Positions 54,730-63,677 of a stretch of 64,000 nt of DNA are shown piece after piece (position 1 is the first letter of the stretch; each line of letters begins with the position of its first letter). Under the pieces are notes generated by a model. That model was not told where the DNA came from. It saw only the letters and a list, made by a program, of their open reading frames with translations, and searched no databases. The position numbers and the translations under genes were made by a program. Origin of the DNA: Synechococcaceae cyanobacterium (lineage in GTDB: Bacteria > Cyanobacteriota > Cyanobacteriia > PCC-6307 > Cyanobiaceae); assembly GCA_947378425.1 (NCBI GenBank), contig CANCJV010000004.1:1-64000 (forward strand), written 5' to 3'.

Positions 54730-55931
54730 GCCCTGTCCAGGCTCTGGGGGACCGTCGCCAGGGAGCGACCCCGCCAGGTCCAGCCCCGGCCGGTGAGAGT
54801 GCGCCACACCGACACCGGGGCGATGGCGCCGATGATCAGGCCGCCCAGCCCCGCCAGCCACCAGTGGGTGAGGGGCAGGCCGAAGTGCTGGCGGCTCCAG
54901 AGCCGCAACGCCAGCTGCAGGGTGATGGCGCCGAGGCAGGCCGGCAGCAGCCAGGGCGCACCGAGCAGCAGCCACACCGCCAGGCCCACGGGCACCAGCA
55001 GCCAGGGCACGGTGAACAGCAGGACCACCACGGCGCCAGCTCCCAGGGCCCGAACTACATCCCGATCCAGCCCCAGCAGCCAGTTCTTGCTCCATCCCTC
55101 CCAGAGTGCAGCGAAATCGCGATACATGCGCAGGCTCAGGCAATCGGTGGCCAGCAGATACCGCAGCCGCAGCCCCCGGCCCTTGATCGCGCGGGCCAGA
55201 GCCAGATCCTCAACCACGTCGCCGGCTACGGCCCGATGGCCGCCCACCGCGGCGTAGGCCGAGCTGCGGAACAGCATGAACGGACCTGCCGCGAAAGCCA
55301 GGGGATCCTCCGGATCGTTGGCGCGCTCGATCGGAAAGCCAAGACCCAAAAGGCTAACGATGATGGGCTGCACCAGCCACTCCGCCAGACAGCCACAGCG
55401 CAGCCGGGGGGCCAGGCTGAGCAGATCGGCGCCGCTGTGGATCGCATCAGCCAGGGCCCTGGGCAGGGCATCGGCGGCGGGCCTCAGATCCGCATCGATG
55501 AACAACAGCCAATCGGGTGGTGAAGGGCGCCCCTGCAGATGGCGCCAGCCCACCTCACAGGCCCAGTTCTTGCCCACCCAGCGCTCCTCGCCAGGCCTCG
55601 GGCCCGCGGCCAGCAGCTGGACGTGGGGATCGCCGGAGGCAGCCTCAAGGGCCAGCGCCGCGGTGCCATCGCTGGACTCGTCATCGACCACCAGCAGGGA
55701 CCAGGTGCTGCAGGGGGGCTGGCTGGCCAGCAGCACCGTCACCAGCTCAGCGATGTTGTCGGCCTCGTTGTATGCCGGCACCACCACGGCCAGGCTGGTG
55801 TCGGGCAAGGTGGTGCCTGAAGCCCCCTGACCCGGCGGCCCCAGGCGCGGTGCCCGGCTGATCACCCACTGCAGTGCCGACAGCATCAGGGCAAGCCCGC
55901 CAAACGCCCCCACGGCCAGGACGAGGGCCAT
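54720..55931 (-). CDS. Family 2 glycosyltransferase, membrane (HpnB-like)
   Basis: ATG 55931 gives 403 residues; TTG 55952 is a 7-residue longer option. One N-terminal helix is followed by a GT-A domain with VVPAYNEADN, VVDDESSDGT, GKNWACEVG, D-x-D in LFIDADLRP, and later GDVVEDLALA and the KNWLLGLDRD region. Three C-terminal helices (VVLLFTVPWLLVPVG and others) follow. The order and membrane topology match hopanoid-associated (HpnB-type) glycosyltransferases, but the acceptor is unknown. Confidence 0.8.
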   Translation of the reverse strand: MALVLAVGAFGGLALMLSALQWVISRAPRLGPPGQGASGTTLPDTSLAVVVPAYNEADNIAELVTVLLASQPPCSTWSLLVVDDESSDGTAALALEAASGDPHVQLLAAGPRPGEERWVGKNWACEVGWRHLQGRPSPPDWLLFIDADLRPAADALPRALADAIHSGADLLSLAPRLRCGCLAEWLVQPIIVSLLGLGFPIERANDPEDPLAFAAGPFMLFRSSAYAAVGGHRAVAGDVVEDLALARAIKGRGLRLRYLLATDCLSLRMYRDFAALWEGWSKNWLLGLDRDVVRALGAGAVVVLLFTVPWLLVPVGLAVWLLLGAPWLLPACLGAITLQLALRLWSRQHFGLPLTHWWLAGLGGLIIGAIAPVSVWRTLTGRGWTWRGRSLATVPQSLDRAQS

Positions 55932-56080
55932 CCCCAGGAGGAGGTCGGTCAATCGCGGCGCTCCAGCTGGGGCCTCTCTACTGCAATCCGGACCGCAACC
56001 CAGCGCCACTCCCCTGCCGCAGGGGAAGGGACGACAGGGGGACCGCGGCACAGCAGGATGGGAGGGTTGGCGCCGATGTC

Positions 56081-56446
56081 ATGGCCCGCTTCCTGGTGGT
56101 GCTCAAACCCCGTGACTCCATGCCCTGCCGGGATCTGATCGCTGGCATCGATGCGCTGGTGGACCAAATGGGTGCCCAGGTCGACCACCGCACCCCGGCC
56201 CACCTCAGCGCCATGCTGCGGGACACCGGTGAAAACCTGCGCCTGCAGCTGTTCGCGGATGTGCAGGCCAAAGCCCAGGGACCTGTCCTGGAGCTGGTGC
56301 TGATGAGCCGGGAGCCGATGGGCCGCGGCGCCCCCCAGACCCTGCAACGGTTCATGAACCTGGTGGATGTGGTCGCCGACACGATGCCTGGCCTGGATCT
56401 GGTGTTCCGATCCGACCGGGACGGCCCCTTGCCGGATCGAGGCTGA
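56081..56446 (+). CDS. Conserved-looking cytosolic protein, unknown
   Basis: ATG 56081 gives 121 residues. A mixed alpha/beta protein: ARFLVVLKPRDSMPCRDLIAGIDALVDQMG, GENLRLQLFADVQ, PVLELVLMSREPMG, then a helix before LDLVFRSDRD. It precedes the small membrane-protein gene by 4 bases. Family not recognised. Confidence 0.55.
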   Translation: MARFLVVLKPRDSMPCRDLIAGIDALVDQMGAQVDHRTPAHLSAMLRDTGENLRLQLFADVQAKAQGPVLELVLMSREPMGRGAPQTLQRFMNLVDVVADTMPGLDLVFRSDRDGPLPDRG

Positions 56447-56450
56447 ACCC

Positions 56451-56891
56451 ATGACACCGATCAGCACCCGGAGCCTTGGCTCCCTCGCCCCCCCCGTCCA
56501 GCTCATCCCACCCAGGGGCTATCGCCCCCTGGCCTGGCTGGGCCTGATCGCCAATGGGCTGACGCTTCCCCTGGTTCTGGCCCTGATCATGCTCAGTCCC
56601 ACCTGGCGCATCACCCACATCGCTCTGGGTGCCGGAGCGGTGCTGCCCTGCGCCGCTGTCGGCATCGTTGCCAGCGTTGCCCTGTTGCAGTGGCGTCACT
56701 GGGGCCAGGTGGTGGCGATTGTCGCCCTCTCGATCAGCCTGGCGATCAGCCTGCCCTACGGCGTTGTCCGGCTGGTGCTGATCCCCGCCGACCGAGCGCT
56801 GGTGGCGGTGCTCGCCGCCCTGCTCTGGACGGCCAACGTGGCGATCCTGGTGTACTGGTGCAGACCTGCCGTGCGCCGCTACCTGCGCTGA
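56451..56891 (+). CDS. Four-helix membrane protein, unknown
   Basis: ATG 56451 gives 146 residues with four hydrophobic segments, such as [20 protein letters not shown], and a short charged C-terminus ([11 protein letters not shown]). It shares an operon with the previous gene and ends 45 bases before the hairpin ahead of glnN. No family was recognised. Confidence 0.55.
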   Translation: MTPISTRSLGSLAPPVQLIPPRGYRPLAWLGLIANGLTLPLVLALIMLSPTWRITHIALGAGAVLPCAAVGIVASVALLQWRHWGQVVAIVALSISLAISLPYGVVRLVLIPADRALVAVLAALLWTANVAILVYWCRPAVRRYLR

Positions 56892-56920
56892 GGGAGCCGA
56901 GGCCGCCGAGCCAGGCCTGG

Positions 56921-56985
56921 GATAATTCTGTAGCAATGACGCCATACAAGGGGCCTGCCGGCCCCTTGTATGGGGGCATACGTCA
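56921..56985 (+). promoter_or_regulatory. glnN leader: -10-like box and strong hairpin
   Basis: GATAAT (56921-56926) could be a -10 box. It is followed by a perfect 14-base-pair hairpin, CCATACAAGGGGCC (56942-56955), loop TGCC, and its complement to 56973. TGACG (56937-56941) just before it can pair with CGTCA (56981-56985) just after it, closing an outer stem with a 7-base bulge. A GGGA lies before the GTG start at 56996. The element could be a leader structure or a terminator of the upstream gene; it has no T-run. I saw neither the glnA RNA (glutamine riboswitch) consensus nor a GTAN8TAC NtcA box. Confidence 0.5.
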
Positions 56986-56995
56986 GGGATGTTTC

Positions 56996-59164
56996 GTGCC
57001 CAGCCCCCAACGCCTCGCAGTTCTGCAGACGATCCAGCAACGCCGGCCCATCGCCACCGCGCCGATCCAGAAACTCGATGAGCTCTGGGCCAGCGACGTC
57101 TTCACGCTGGATCGCATGAAGGCGGCCCTGCCCAAGGACATCTTCAAATCGGTGCAGCGCACCATCAAGGAGGGCAGCAAGCTCGATGTCTCGGTGGCCA
57201 ATGTGGTCGCTCAGGCCATGAAGGAGTGGGCCACCGGTCGGGGAGCCCTCTACTACTCCCACGTTTTTTACCCTCTCACCAACCTCACCGCTGAGAAGCA
57301 CGACGGCTTCATTGCTCCCCAAGGCGATGGCAGCGCCATTGCCGAGTTCACCGGCAAGCTACTGGTGCAGGGGGAACCCGATGGTTCCTCCTTCCCCAAC
57401 GGCGGTATCCGTTCCACATTCGAGGCCCGGGGCTACACGGCCTGGGACGTCACCAGTCCGGCCTATCTGATGGAGACACCGAACGGTGTCACCCTCTGCA
57501 TCCCCACGGTGTTCGTCTCCTGGACCGGCGAGGCCCTCGACCACAAGACTCCCCTGCTGCGTTCGATCGCCGCCGTCAACAAACAGGCCCAGCGGCTGTT
57601 GCGTCTGCTGGGTGAAGTGGATGTGGCTCCGGTGAACTCCAGCTGCGGTGCCGAACAGGAGTACTTCCTGATCGACAGCGCCTATGTGCCGCTGCGCTCC
57701 GATCTGCTGCTGGCGGGACGCACCCTGTTCGGCCGCCCCTCCGCCAAGGGGCAACAGTTCGACGATCACTACTTCGGCGCCATCCCGGAGCGGGTGCAGG
57801 TGTTCATGCAGGACGTGGAGCGCCAGCTCTACAAGCTGGGCATCCCCGCCAAGACCCGCCACAACGAAGTGGCTCCGGGTCAGTTCGAGATCGCGCCGTT
57901 CTTCGAGGCGGCCAACGTGGCCACCGATCACCAGCAGCTCACCATGACCATTCTTCGCAGCACGGCGAAGAAACATGGCCTCTCCTGCCTGCTCCACGAA
58001 AAACCCTTCGCCGGCATCAACGGCTCCGGCAAACACGTCAACTGGTCGATCGGCAACGCCACCCAGGGCAATCTGCTCGATCCTGGCCACACCCCCCACG
58101 ACAATCTGCAGTTCCTGTTGTTCTGCGGTGCCGTCATCCGCGGCGTTCATCTTTACGGGCCGCTGTTGCGGGCAGCGATCGCCACCGCCAGCAACGATCA
58201 CCGCCTGGGGGCCAATGAGGCGCCGCCAGCGATCATCTCGGTCTATCTGGGCAGCCAGCTCGAAGATGTCTTCAACCAGATTCGCGAAGGGCGTCTCACC
58301 GATTCAACCATCGGCGGCATCATGGATTTCGGTGTAGACACCCTGCCCGAATTCCCCAAGGATGCCGGCGATCGCAACCGCACCTCGCCCTTCGCTTTCA
58401 CCGGCAACCGCTTCGAATTCCGCGCTGTGGGTTCCGGCCAGACGGTGGCCGGTCCCTTGGTGGTGCTCAACACCGTGCTGGCTGACGCCCTGGGCTGGGT
58501 GGCCGAACAGCTGGAGGCCAGGGTGGCGGCGGGCAGCTCCGTGGAGAGCGGCGCCCTCGCGGTCCTGCAGGATGTGATGAACCAACATGGTGCCGTCGTT
58601 TTCGGCGGCAATGGCTACTCCGAGGAGTGGCATCGCCTGGCCGTCGAAGAGCGGGGTCTGGAGAATCTGCGCACCACCGCCGATGCCCTGCCGGTGCTGA
58701 AGCGCGACAACATCCGCGACCTGTTCTCCCGCACCGGAGTGCTCACGCCGGTGGAGCTGGAAAGCCGTTTCGAGGTCTGCGCCGAGCAGTACATCCTGGC
58801 CATTGAAGTCGAAGCCAAGTTGGCGGTCCAGATTGCCCGCACTCAGATCTACCCAGCAGCCCTGCGCTATCTGGGGGAACTGGCAGGCTCGCTGCAACTG
58901 CAGAGCTCCATGGGCCTGCCCGTCTCACCGGAAACCTCCCAACACGTGGCCGCCTACGTCCAGCAGCTCAACAATGTCTGCAGCGAACTCCAGGCCGCTC
59001 TGGATGCGGCTCCCCACGGCACCGATGCCCATCTGCGCTATAGCGCCGACAGCATCGTGCCGCTGATGGATCAGCTTCGGGTGGCGGTCGATGGCCTTGA
59101 GGCCCTGGTCGACGACAATCTCTGGCCGCTGCCCACCTACCAGGAGATGTTGTTCATTCGCTGA
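56996..59164 (+). CDS. glnN: Type III glutamine synthetase
   Basis: Assimilates ammonium into glutamine; GSIII is a large dodecameric enzyme. GTG 56996 gives 722 residues, the usual length, and starts [16 protein letters not shown], as many GlnN proteins do. Conserved blocks are [58 protein letters not shown], and [20 protein letters not shown]. In cyanobacteria glnN is normally induced under nitrogen limitation. The leader hairpin lies just upstream. Confidence 0.95.
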   Translation: MPSPQRLAVLQTIQQRRPIATAPIQKLDELWASDVFTLDRMKAALPKDIFKSVQRTIKEGSKLDVSVANVVAQAMKEWATGRGALYYSHVFYPLTNLTAEKHDGFIAPQGDGSAIAEFTGKLLVQGEPDGSSFPNGGIRSTFEARGYTAWDVTSPAYLMETPNGVTLCIPTVFVSWTGEALDHKTPLLRSIAAVNKQAQRLLRLLGEVDVAPVNSSCGAEQEYFLIDSAYVPLRSDLLLAGRTLFGRPSAKGQQFDDHYFGAIPERVQVFMQDVERQLYKLGIPAKTRHNEVAPGQFEIAPFFEAANVATDHQQLTMTILRSTAKKHGLSCLLHEKPFAGINGSGKHVNWSIGNATQGNLLDPGHTPHDNLQFLLFCGAVIRGVHLYGPLLRAAIATASNDHRLGANEAPPAIISVYLGSQLEDVFNQIREGRLTDSTIGGIMDFGVDTLPEFPKDAGDRNRTSPFAFTGNRFEFRAVGSGQTVAGPLVVLNTVLADALGWVAEQLEARVAAGSSVESGALAVLQDVMNQHGAVVFGGNGYSEEWHRLAVEERGLENLRTTADALPVLKRDNIRDLFSRTGVLTPVELESRFEVCAEQYILAIEVEAKLAVQIARTQIYPAALRYLGELAGSLQLQSSMGLPVSPETSQHVAAYVQQLNNVCSELQAALDAAPHGTDAHLRYSADSIVPLMDQLRVAVDGLEALVDDNLWPLPTYQEMLFIR

Positions 59165-59415
59165 TTCGTTGCTCCAGGGCGCCTGACAATCCCAGGGACC
59201 ATGACAGGCTCCTTGGGACTTGTCAGGCGAATCCAGCGATCACTCCCTGAGGGCCATGCGGCACTGCCTGGGATGCGGGTGGGGCTGAGGGGATGACCCG
59301 CGGTGGGAGTCATCCTTTTGAATGGGGGCTCCACGTTTCGCTCGCCGCTGCAGGCCATGGCGCTTCACCTTCTGGCCGTCACAGCGAGGCTGGGTTGCAT
59401 GGCTGCCCAGACCTG

Positions 59416-60075
59416 ATGGCCTTCAACCGCAGTCTCCGCCACCACAGCCTCGGCGCCAGGGACATCCTCCCTTTTTATGACAGCGTCTTTGCGGTGGCCT
59501 TCACACTGCTCGCCTTCAACCTGCCGGATCGCCTCAGTGTGGTGGTGGGTACCCCCCAGCTACTGGACACCCTGGCCTGGTACGGACTGAGTGCGGTGGC
59601 GGTGTTCCTGTACTGGCTCAAGCTGCGGCGGCTGGTGCTGCTCGATCGCTTCGTGCAGCTGCCCCAGCTGGGTCTGATTGGCCTCGGGCTGCTGACGGTG
59701 GTCCTGGTTCCCAAGCTGGCGAGCCTGGTGCTGCGCCATGGCATCGGTCAAGGGACGCTGTTGCAATGGACCCTGGCCCAGGTGGTCAACACCACCTGCC
59801 TTGGCTTCCTGTTGCTGTTCAACATCATCTGTCTGCTCTATGCCATCAGCCTGCAACGTCGCCGCAGTCATCGCCGCCGCAGTGACCGTTTACTTCAGGG
59901 GGTGATCACCACTCAGCTGCTGGGATTGGCAGCGATGATGGTGTTGATGGTGCTGGAGTTGAGTGTTCCCTGGTTTGACAATCAGTATGTGTTCCTGTTG
60001 CCCCTGATTCTGGTGGCTGAGGAACTCAGCGTGCTTCAGGTGCTATATCGACTGACGCCACCGGTGCAGCCATGA
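59416..60075 (+). CDS. TMEM175/DUF1211-like membrane protein (first of a pair)
   Basis: ATG 59416 gives 219 residues with about six helices. The first helix reads RDILPFYDSVFAVAFTLLAF, which follows the TMEM175 pore motif R-x-x-x-x-F-S-D-G-V-F-A-I-A-x-T-L-L with Tyr for Ser and Ser for Gly. Bacterial TMEM175 proteins are potassium-leak channels. Its stop overlaps the ATG of a paralogue by 4 bases. Confidence 0.55.
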   Translation: MAFNRSLRHHSLGARDILPFYDSVFAVAFTLLAFNLPDRLSVVVGTPQLLDTLAWYGLSAVAVFLYWLKLRRLVLLDRFVQLPQLGLIGLGLLTVVLVPKLASLVLRHGIGQGTLLQWTLAQVVNTTCLGFLLLFNIICLLYAISLQRRRSHRRRSDRLLQGVITTQLLGLAAMMVLMVLELSVPWFDNQYVFLLPLILVAEELSVLQVLYRLTPPVQP

Positions 60076-60785
60076 GTCAGCAGCAACGCCACATTTTTCG
60101 TGGCTTGCGTAGCCGTGAGGTGTTGCCGTTGTTCGATGCTGTCTTCGCCGTAGCCTTCACCCTGTTGGCCAGTGGCGTGCCCGAGCACCTGATGATGGGT
60201 ATCGGTGGAGTTAACAGCTTGTTGTTGGCCATCGCCAGCTTCCTGCTCAACGGGGTGGCGGTGTTGCTCTACTGGTTCAAATTGAGGCGGCTTTTGGTGA
60301 TCGCCCGCCAGCTCAACCCTCCCCAGGTGCTGCTGAGCTTTGCCAGCATGCTCACGATCGTGGTGCTGCCCAAGCTGTCAGCCTTGGCCCTCGTCTATGG
60401 CGGCGGCACCGGCAATGTCTTCATCTGGACCTTCTCCCAGGAGGTGAATGTGGTGTTCCTTGGAGCCCTGTTTCTGTTTGACGGCTTCTGCCTGCTGTTC
60501 GCCCTCAGCCTGCGTCGCCACCGCCCCAGGGCATCCCACACCCAGCAGGAACTGACCACGGCAATTCAGGCCCAGGCCATCGGTTTTGCCGTCCTGGTAC
60601 TGCTGGGTGCCATGGAATTGATGTTTAGCTGGTTCAACAATCAGTACGTCTTGCTGGTGCCCCTAGTACTGCTGCTGGAGGAGGTTCTTGTGGCTCGTCG
60701 CTTCACCGATGCTGTGGTTGCACGCTCAAGGATGAAGGCGCCTTGCTCCGACTGTCTGGAGCTCCCATGCAGAGAGCATGGCTGA
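60072..60785 (+). CDS. TMEM175/DUF1211-like membrane protein (second of a pair)
   Basis: 237 residues, clearly paralogous to the preceding gene: same helix order, with SREVLPLFDAVFAVAFTLLAS in the first helix, FKLRRLL versus LKLRRLV in the loop, and WFNNQYVLLVPLVLLLEE versus WFDNQYVFLLPLILVAEE near the end. It has an extra charged C-terminal tail with Cys residues (CSDCLELPCREHG). Translationally coupled to its partner, which suggests a hetero-oligomer. Confidence 0.55.
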   Translation: MSQQQRHIFRGLRSREVLPLFDAVFAVAFTLLASGVPEHLMMGIGGVNSLLLAIASFLLNGVAVLLYWFKLRRLLVIARQLNPPQVLLSFASMLTIVVLPKLSALALVYGGGTGNVFIWTFSQEVNVVFLGALFLFDGFCLLFALSLRRHRPRASHTQQELTTAIQAQAIGFAVLVLLGAMELMFSWFNNQYVLLVPLVLLLEEVLVARRFTDAVVARSRMKAPCSDCLELPCREHG

Positions 60786-61124
60786 GGCCAGCTGATTCTG
60801 GGTGATCTGAAGACTGGGATTCACCCCTTCATCCTGTCATCATCTTCAAGACTCATTGATCTGGAGGCCTGAAATGTCACCAAGCAACATAGCGACAAGG
60901 CTCTTGATCCTGCAGGCTCTGATCAACAACACTCAGCCTGTATAGCGAGCTCTTGGTGAGAGTTTGCCAGCCTGATTGACCAGATCAGGTTGTTCTGTTT
61001 ATTGTTGAAATCCTGCAACGCTTCCGGTGTTGACGACCGATTAAGTACCTCTCTTCCTGCAAGGGGTGACAATGGCTCCATGGAGAGTGCTCCCGAACTC
61101 CTCCGCGATCCGCCCCCTTTGCCG
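60786..61124. other. Intergenic, no gene seen
   Basis: About 340 bases, less GC-rich than the flanks. It should carry the promoter of the SDR gene. No small gene, RNA or clear terminator was recognised. Confidence 0.4.
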
Positions 61125-61790
61125 ATGGCGACCTACCTGATCACCGGTGCCAATCGCGGCATCGGCTACGAGTTCTGCCGCCAGTTGCAGGAGCGGGGCG
61201 AGGAGGTGGTGGCCGCGTGCCGCACGCCCTCGCAGCCCCTGAAGCAGCTGGGGGTTCGAGTTGAACCCGGGGTCGACATCACCTCTGAGGAGGCCGTCAA
61301 CAGCCTGGTGGAGCGGCTGGACGGCCTGGCAATCGATGTCCTGATCAACAACGCCGGCATCCTCGAGACGACCAACCTGGAGAATCTCGATCTGGAGAGT
61401 GTGCGCCGCCAGTTTGAGGTGAACGCCATTGGCCCCCTGCGCCTCACCCGGGCCCTTCTGCCCCATCTCCATCCGGGAGCCAAGGTGGTCCTGATGACCA
61501 GCCGCATGGGTTCGATCGAGGACAACAGCTCCGGTGGTTCCTATGGCTATCGGATGTCGAAGGTGGCGCTCTGCATGGCAGGCAAATCCCTGTCCCTTGA
61601 CCTGAAACCCCGTGGCATCGCTGTGGCCATCCTCCATCCCGGTCTGGTCAGCACCCGCATGACCGGCTTCCATGCCGGTGGCATCAGCGCCGCTGCGGCG
61701 GTGCAGGATTTGCTCCGCCGCATCGATGACCTGACCCTGGCGACCACGGGCACGTTCTGGCATGCCAAGGGCCAGGTGCTGCCCTGGTGA
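61125..61790 (+). CDS. Short-chain dehydrogenase/reductase (SDR)
   Basis: ATG 61125 gives 221 residues starting MATYLITGANRGIGYEF, the nucleotide-binding T-G-x3-G-x-G motif. NNAG follows in INNAGIL, and the catalytic Y-x-x-x-K is YRMSK, with Ser in MTSRMG. It ends with the HPGLVSTRM segment. An upstream extension to ATG 61080 is possible but not domain-like. Substrate unknown. Confidence 0.88.
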   Translation: MATYLITGANRGIGYEFCRQLQERGEEVVAACRTPSQPLKQLGVRVEPGVDITSEEAVNSLVERLDGLAIDVLINNAGILETTNLENLDLESVRRQFEVNAIGPLRLTRALLPHLHPGAKVVLMTSRMGSIEDNSSGGSYGYRMSKVALCMAGKSLSLDLKPRGIAVAILHPGLVSTRMTGFHAGGISAAAAVQDLLRRIDDLTLATTGTFWHAKGQVLPW

Positions 61791-61835
61791 GCGCCGCTCT
61801 CCTCTGGGCCCCAAGGGGATGGTGGCGGGACTGGA

Positions 61836-61907
61836 AGCCGGCTAACGGATTTGAACCGATGACCTTCGCTTTACAAAAGCGCTGCTCTACCACTGAGCTA
61901 AGCCGGC
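61836..61907 (-). tRNA. tRNA-Thr (UGU)
   Basis: Minus-strand cloverleaf with acceptor GCCGGCT/AGCCGGC, D-arm AGCTCAGTGGTAGAGC, an anticodon arm whose loop TTTGTAA has anticodon UGU, and T-arm with TTCAAAT. The T-stem has one mismatch. The anticodon decodes ACA and related Thr codons. The CCA end is not encoded. Confidence 0.92.
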
Positions 61908-62042
61908 CTGGGCACATGGCCCGGGGGGAGTTTAGAGGCCGGGCGGCCCCCGGCATGCGCCCCTTGGCAAGGCGATCGCCAGATCGGCCGGCTGTCCTGC
62001 TCCGCTGCCTCCAGAGCCCCAGTGGGCTCAGACTCCGATCCC

Positions 62043-62288
62043 ATGCCTGACCCCATGCCAACGCCAGCCCCGACCTCCATCAACCCACCATCGCGAGCGC
62101 TGAGCCTGGCTCGTTTCACGGTGCGAGGCCTGCGCATCACCGCCAGCACGGTGGCTGTGGTGGCCTTGCTTCGCCAGCAGTGGCTGGCTGGATCCTGCTT
62201 CTCCGTGGCCTGGCTGCTGATCCTGGTGGCACCTCGCTTCTTCCCCAGCCTGCAGGAAGCCATGCCGGCACCACCAAATGGTGAGTGA
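62043..62288 (+). CDS. Small membrane protein, unknown
   Basis: ATG 62043 gives 81 residues: a Pro/Thr-rich N-terminus and two hydrophobic stretches (ITASTVAVVALL and FSVAWLLILVAPRFFP). GTG/ATG at 62022 is an alternative start. Not recognised. Confidence 0.5.
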   Translation: MPDPMPTPAPTSINPPSRALSLARFTVRGLRITASTVAVVALLRQQWLAGSCFSVAWLLILVAPRFFPSLQEAMPAPPNGE

Positions 62289-62526
62289 TCAGGTCGATGG
62301 GTCGGATCGGCTGGCGGGCTTCAAGAGTGAAGGTGTTGAATCCAGGTGATGACGATCGGCATGTCCAGCCTCTCTAGCAACGGGCGGAACCTGTCGAATC
62401 CGTGGCGATGGAGTTCTTTGCCCCCCTGAGCCTGGCAGGGAGGATTCCAGCCCCTGGCCCTCCTGGCTGCAGCGAAGCCAGGGATCATCTCAACGGATCA
62501 GCGAACTGGACGCGTGCGGTTGCGAA

Positions 62527-62829
62527 TCAGGAATTGGCGTGATGAGGTTCGTCGCAATCCTGTTCGTAGGCCAGGTCGAGGAGAGAACGCTGCGAATCCA
62601 TCCACATCTCGGCCAGGTCTTCATTGGAGAGGCCGTTCTTCTGGGCTTCTTGCAATCGCTGATTTGACTGCGCTCTCACCGCAATACGACGCCAACCTTC
62701 CAGCTGCAGATCGTGGATGAGGAGGTCGATGCAGGGATAACTTCTCAGAACATCGTCTGCAAATTCGAGACCCTGGAGAGCTTCCAGGCAACGAATGGCA
62801 CGCGCTGTCTTTTCGCAGGGATACTCCAT
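62527..62829 (-). CDS. Small protein, unknown (100 residues)
   Basis: ATG 62829 gives 100 residues, largely helical and acidic, with CLEALQGLEFADDVL, LIHDLQLEGWRRIAV and NGLSNEDLAEMWMDSQ. Well-formed coding composition; family unknown. Confidence 0.6.
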   Translation of the reverse strand: MEYPCEKTARAIRCLEALQGLEFADDVLRSYPCIDLLIHDLQLEGWRRIAVRAQSNQRLQEAQKNGLSNEDLAEMWMDSQRSLLDLAYEQDCDEPHHANS

Positions 62830-62924
62830 GAAAAAGTAAAGCGGAGCATGAATGCTTTGTAAAGCATAGGTAAACCATAGCCTTCGGTGATCGCTTCCGG
62901 CACCTTTGGATGTCGAAGTCTTTG

Positions 62925-63098
62925 TTAAGAGTCGGCCGCGGATTCGAGGAACGTGATCGCCAGGTCAACGGCCAACAGGACGAGTGCTTCATTGGCCCGG
63001 TAGGAATCGGCCCGACCTCCCGCACTGGCAGAGGCTCGGATCAGCAGATTCAACTCACAAAGCAACTGCAGCTGGCGACAGATAGGAGCCTGGGTCAT
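62925..63098 (-). CDS. Possible small protein (57 residues)
   Basis: ATG 63098 to TAA 62925. The product would be helical (CRQLQLLCELNLLIRAS, ANEALVLLAVDLAITFLES) and looks more protein-like than the frames over it, but there is no Shine-Dalgarno sequence. It lies upstream of the 100-residue gene on the same strand. Confidence 0.35.
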   Translation of the reverse strand: MTQAPICRQLQLLCELNLLIRASASAGGRADSYRANEALVLLAVDLAITFLESAADS

Positions 63099-63677
63099 CC
63101 GCAGCAGAAATCACCAGCGCCTTCACTGCCAAAGGCCGTCCGATGGTCAGGCCGAAGATCCACAGGCGTTTCGGCGTGCTGAGTCCTCAGAACAACCTGG
63201 AGAGAAGCTCAGCCCGGGAGACCAGGACGTCCGTGGCAGGAGATTCCAAAGCCTTGCACAATCTCAGGACCATCAAAGCATTAACCAGTTTCTTGCCAAT
63301 AAAAGTCATTGATCATTTGTTGGCTTGGACAGGGCTGAAAAACCAGCTTGATCGCCCCGCTCGGCCGGCTGCCTTTGGCACATGCAATTATGCCGCTCAA
63401 AGCTATGTTTGAGTAGGTATACATCGTTTTGACTGGCCTCTTTTTCGGTCAGTTCTCAACGCTTTCGAGTGATTTTAATTTCAGTTTGTCTGCCTGGATC
63501 CAAGCCCCTTCGCCCACACTCTGCTGCTGGTGCCACGTGCCTCTGGCTGGGCATCGACCCAGAACCGGCAAGGGGTTCTGCAACACCAGAGAGAGCGTGC
63601 CCCGCCGGCGGCTCAGGGCTGGAGAGGGGCCGGACGACCCACGGGTCGCTCCAGTCGCTGGCTGCAGACCATCTCAA
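63099..63677. other. Intergenic, no gene seen
   Basis: About 580 bases, partly lower in GC (around 63,250-63,480). Short frames occur on both strands but none shows a family feature or good start. No RNA gene was recognised. Confidence 0.35.

Noticed and set aside
56890-56996. Glutamine riboswitch or NtcA box before glnN
   Set aside because: I did not find the glnA RNA consensus, and the GTA...TAC pair present has 12 bases between, not 8.
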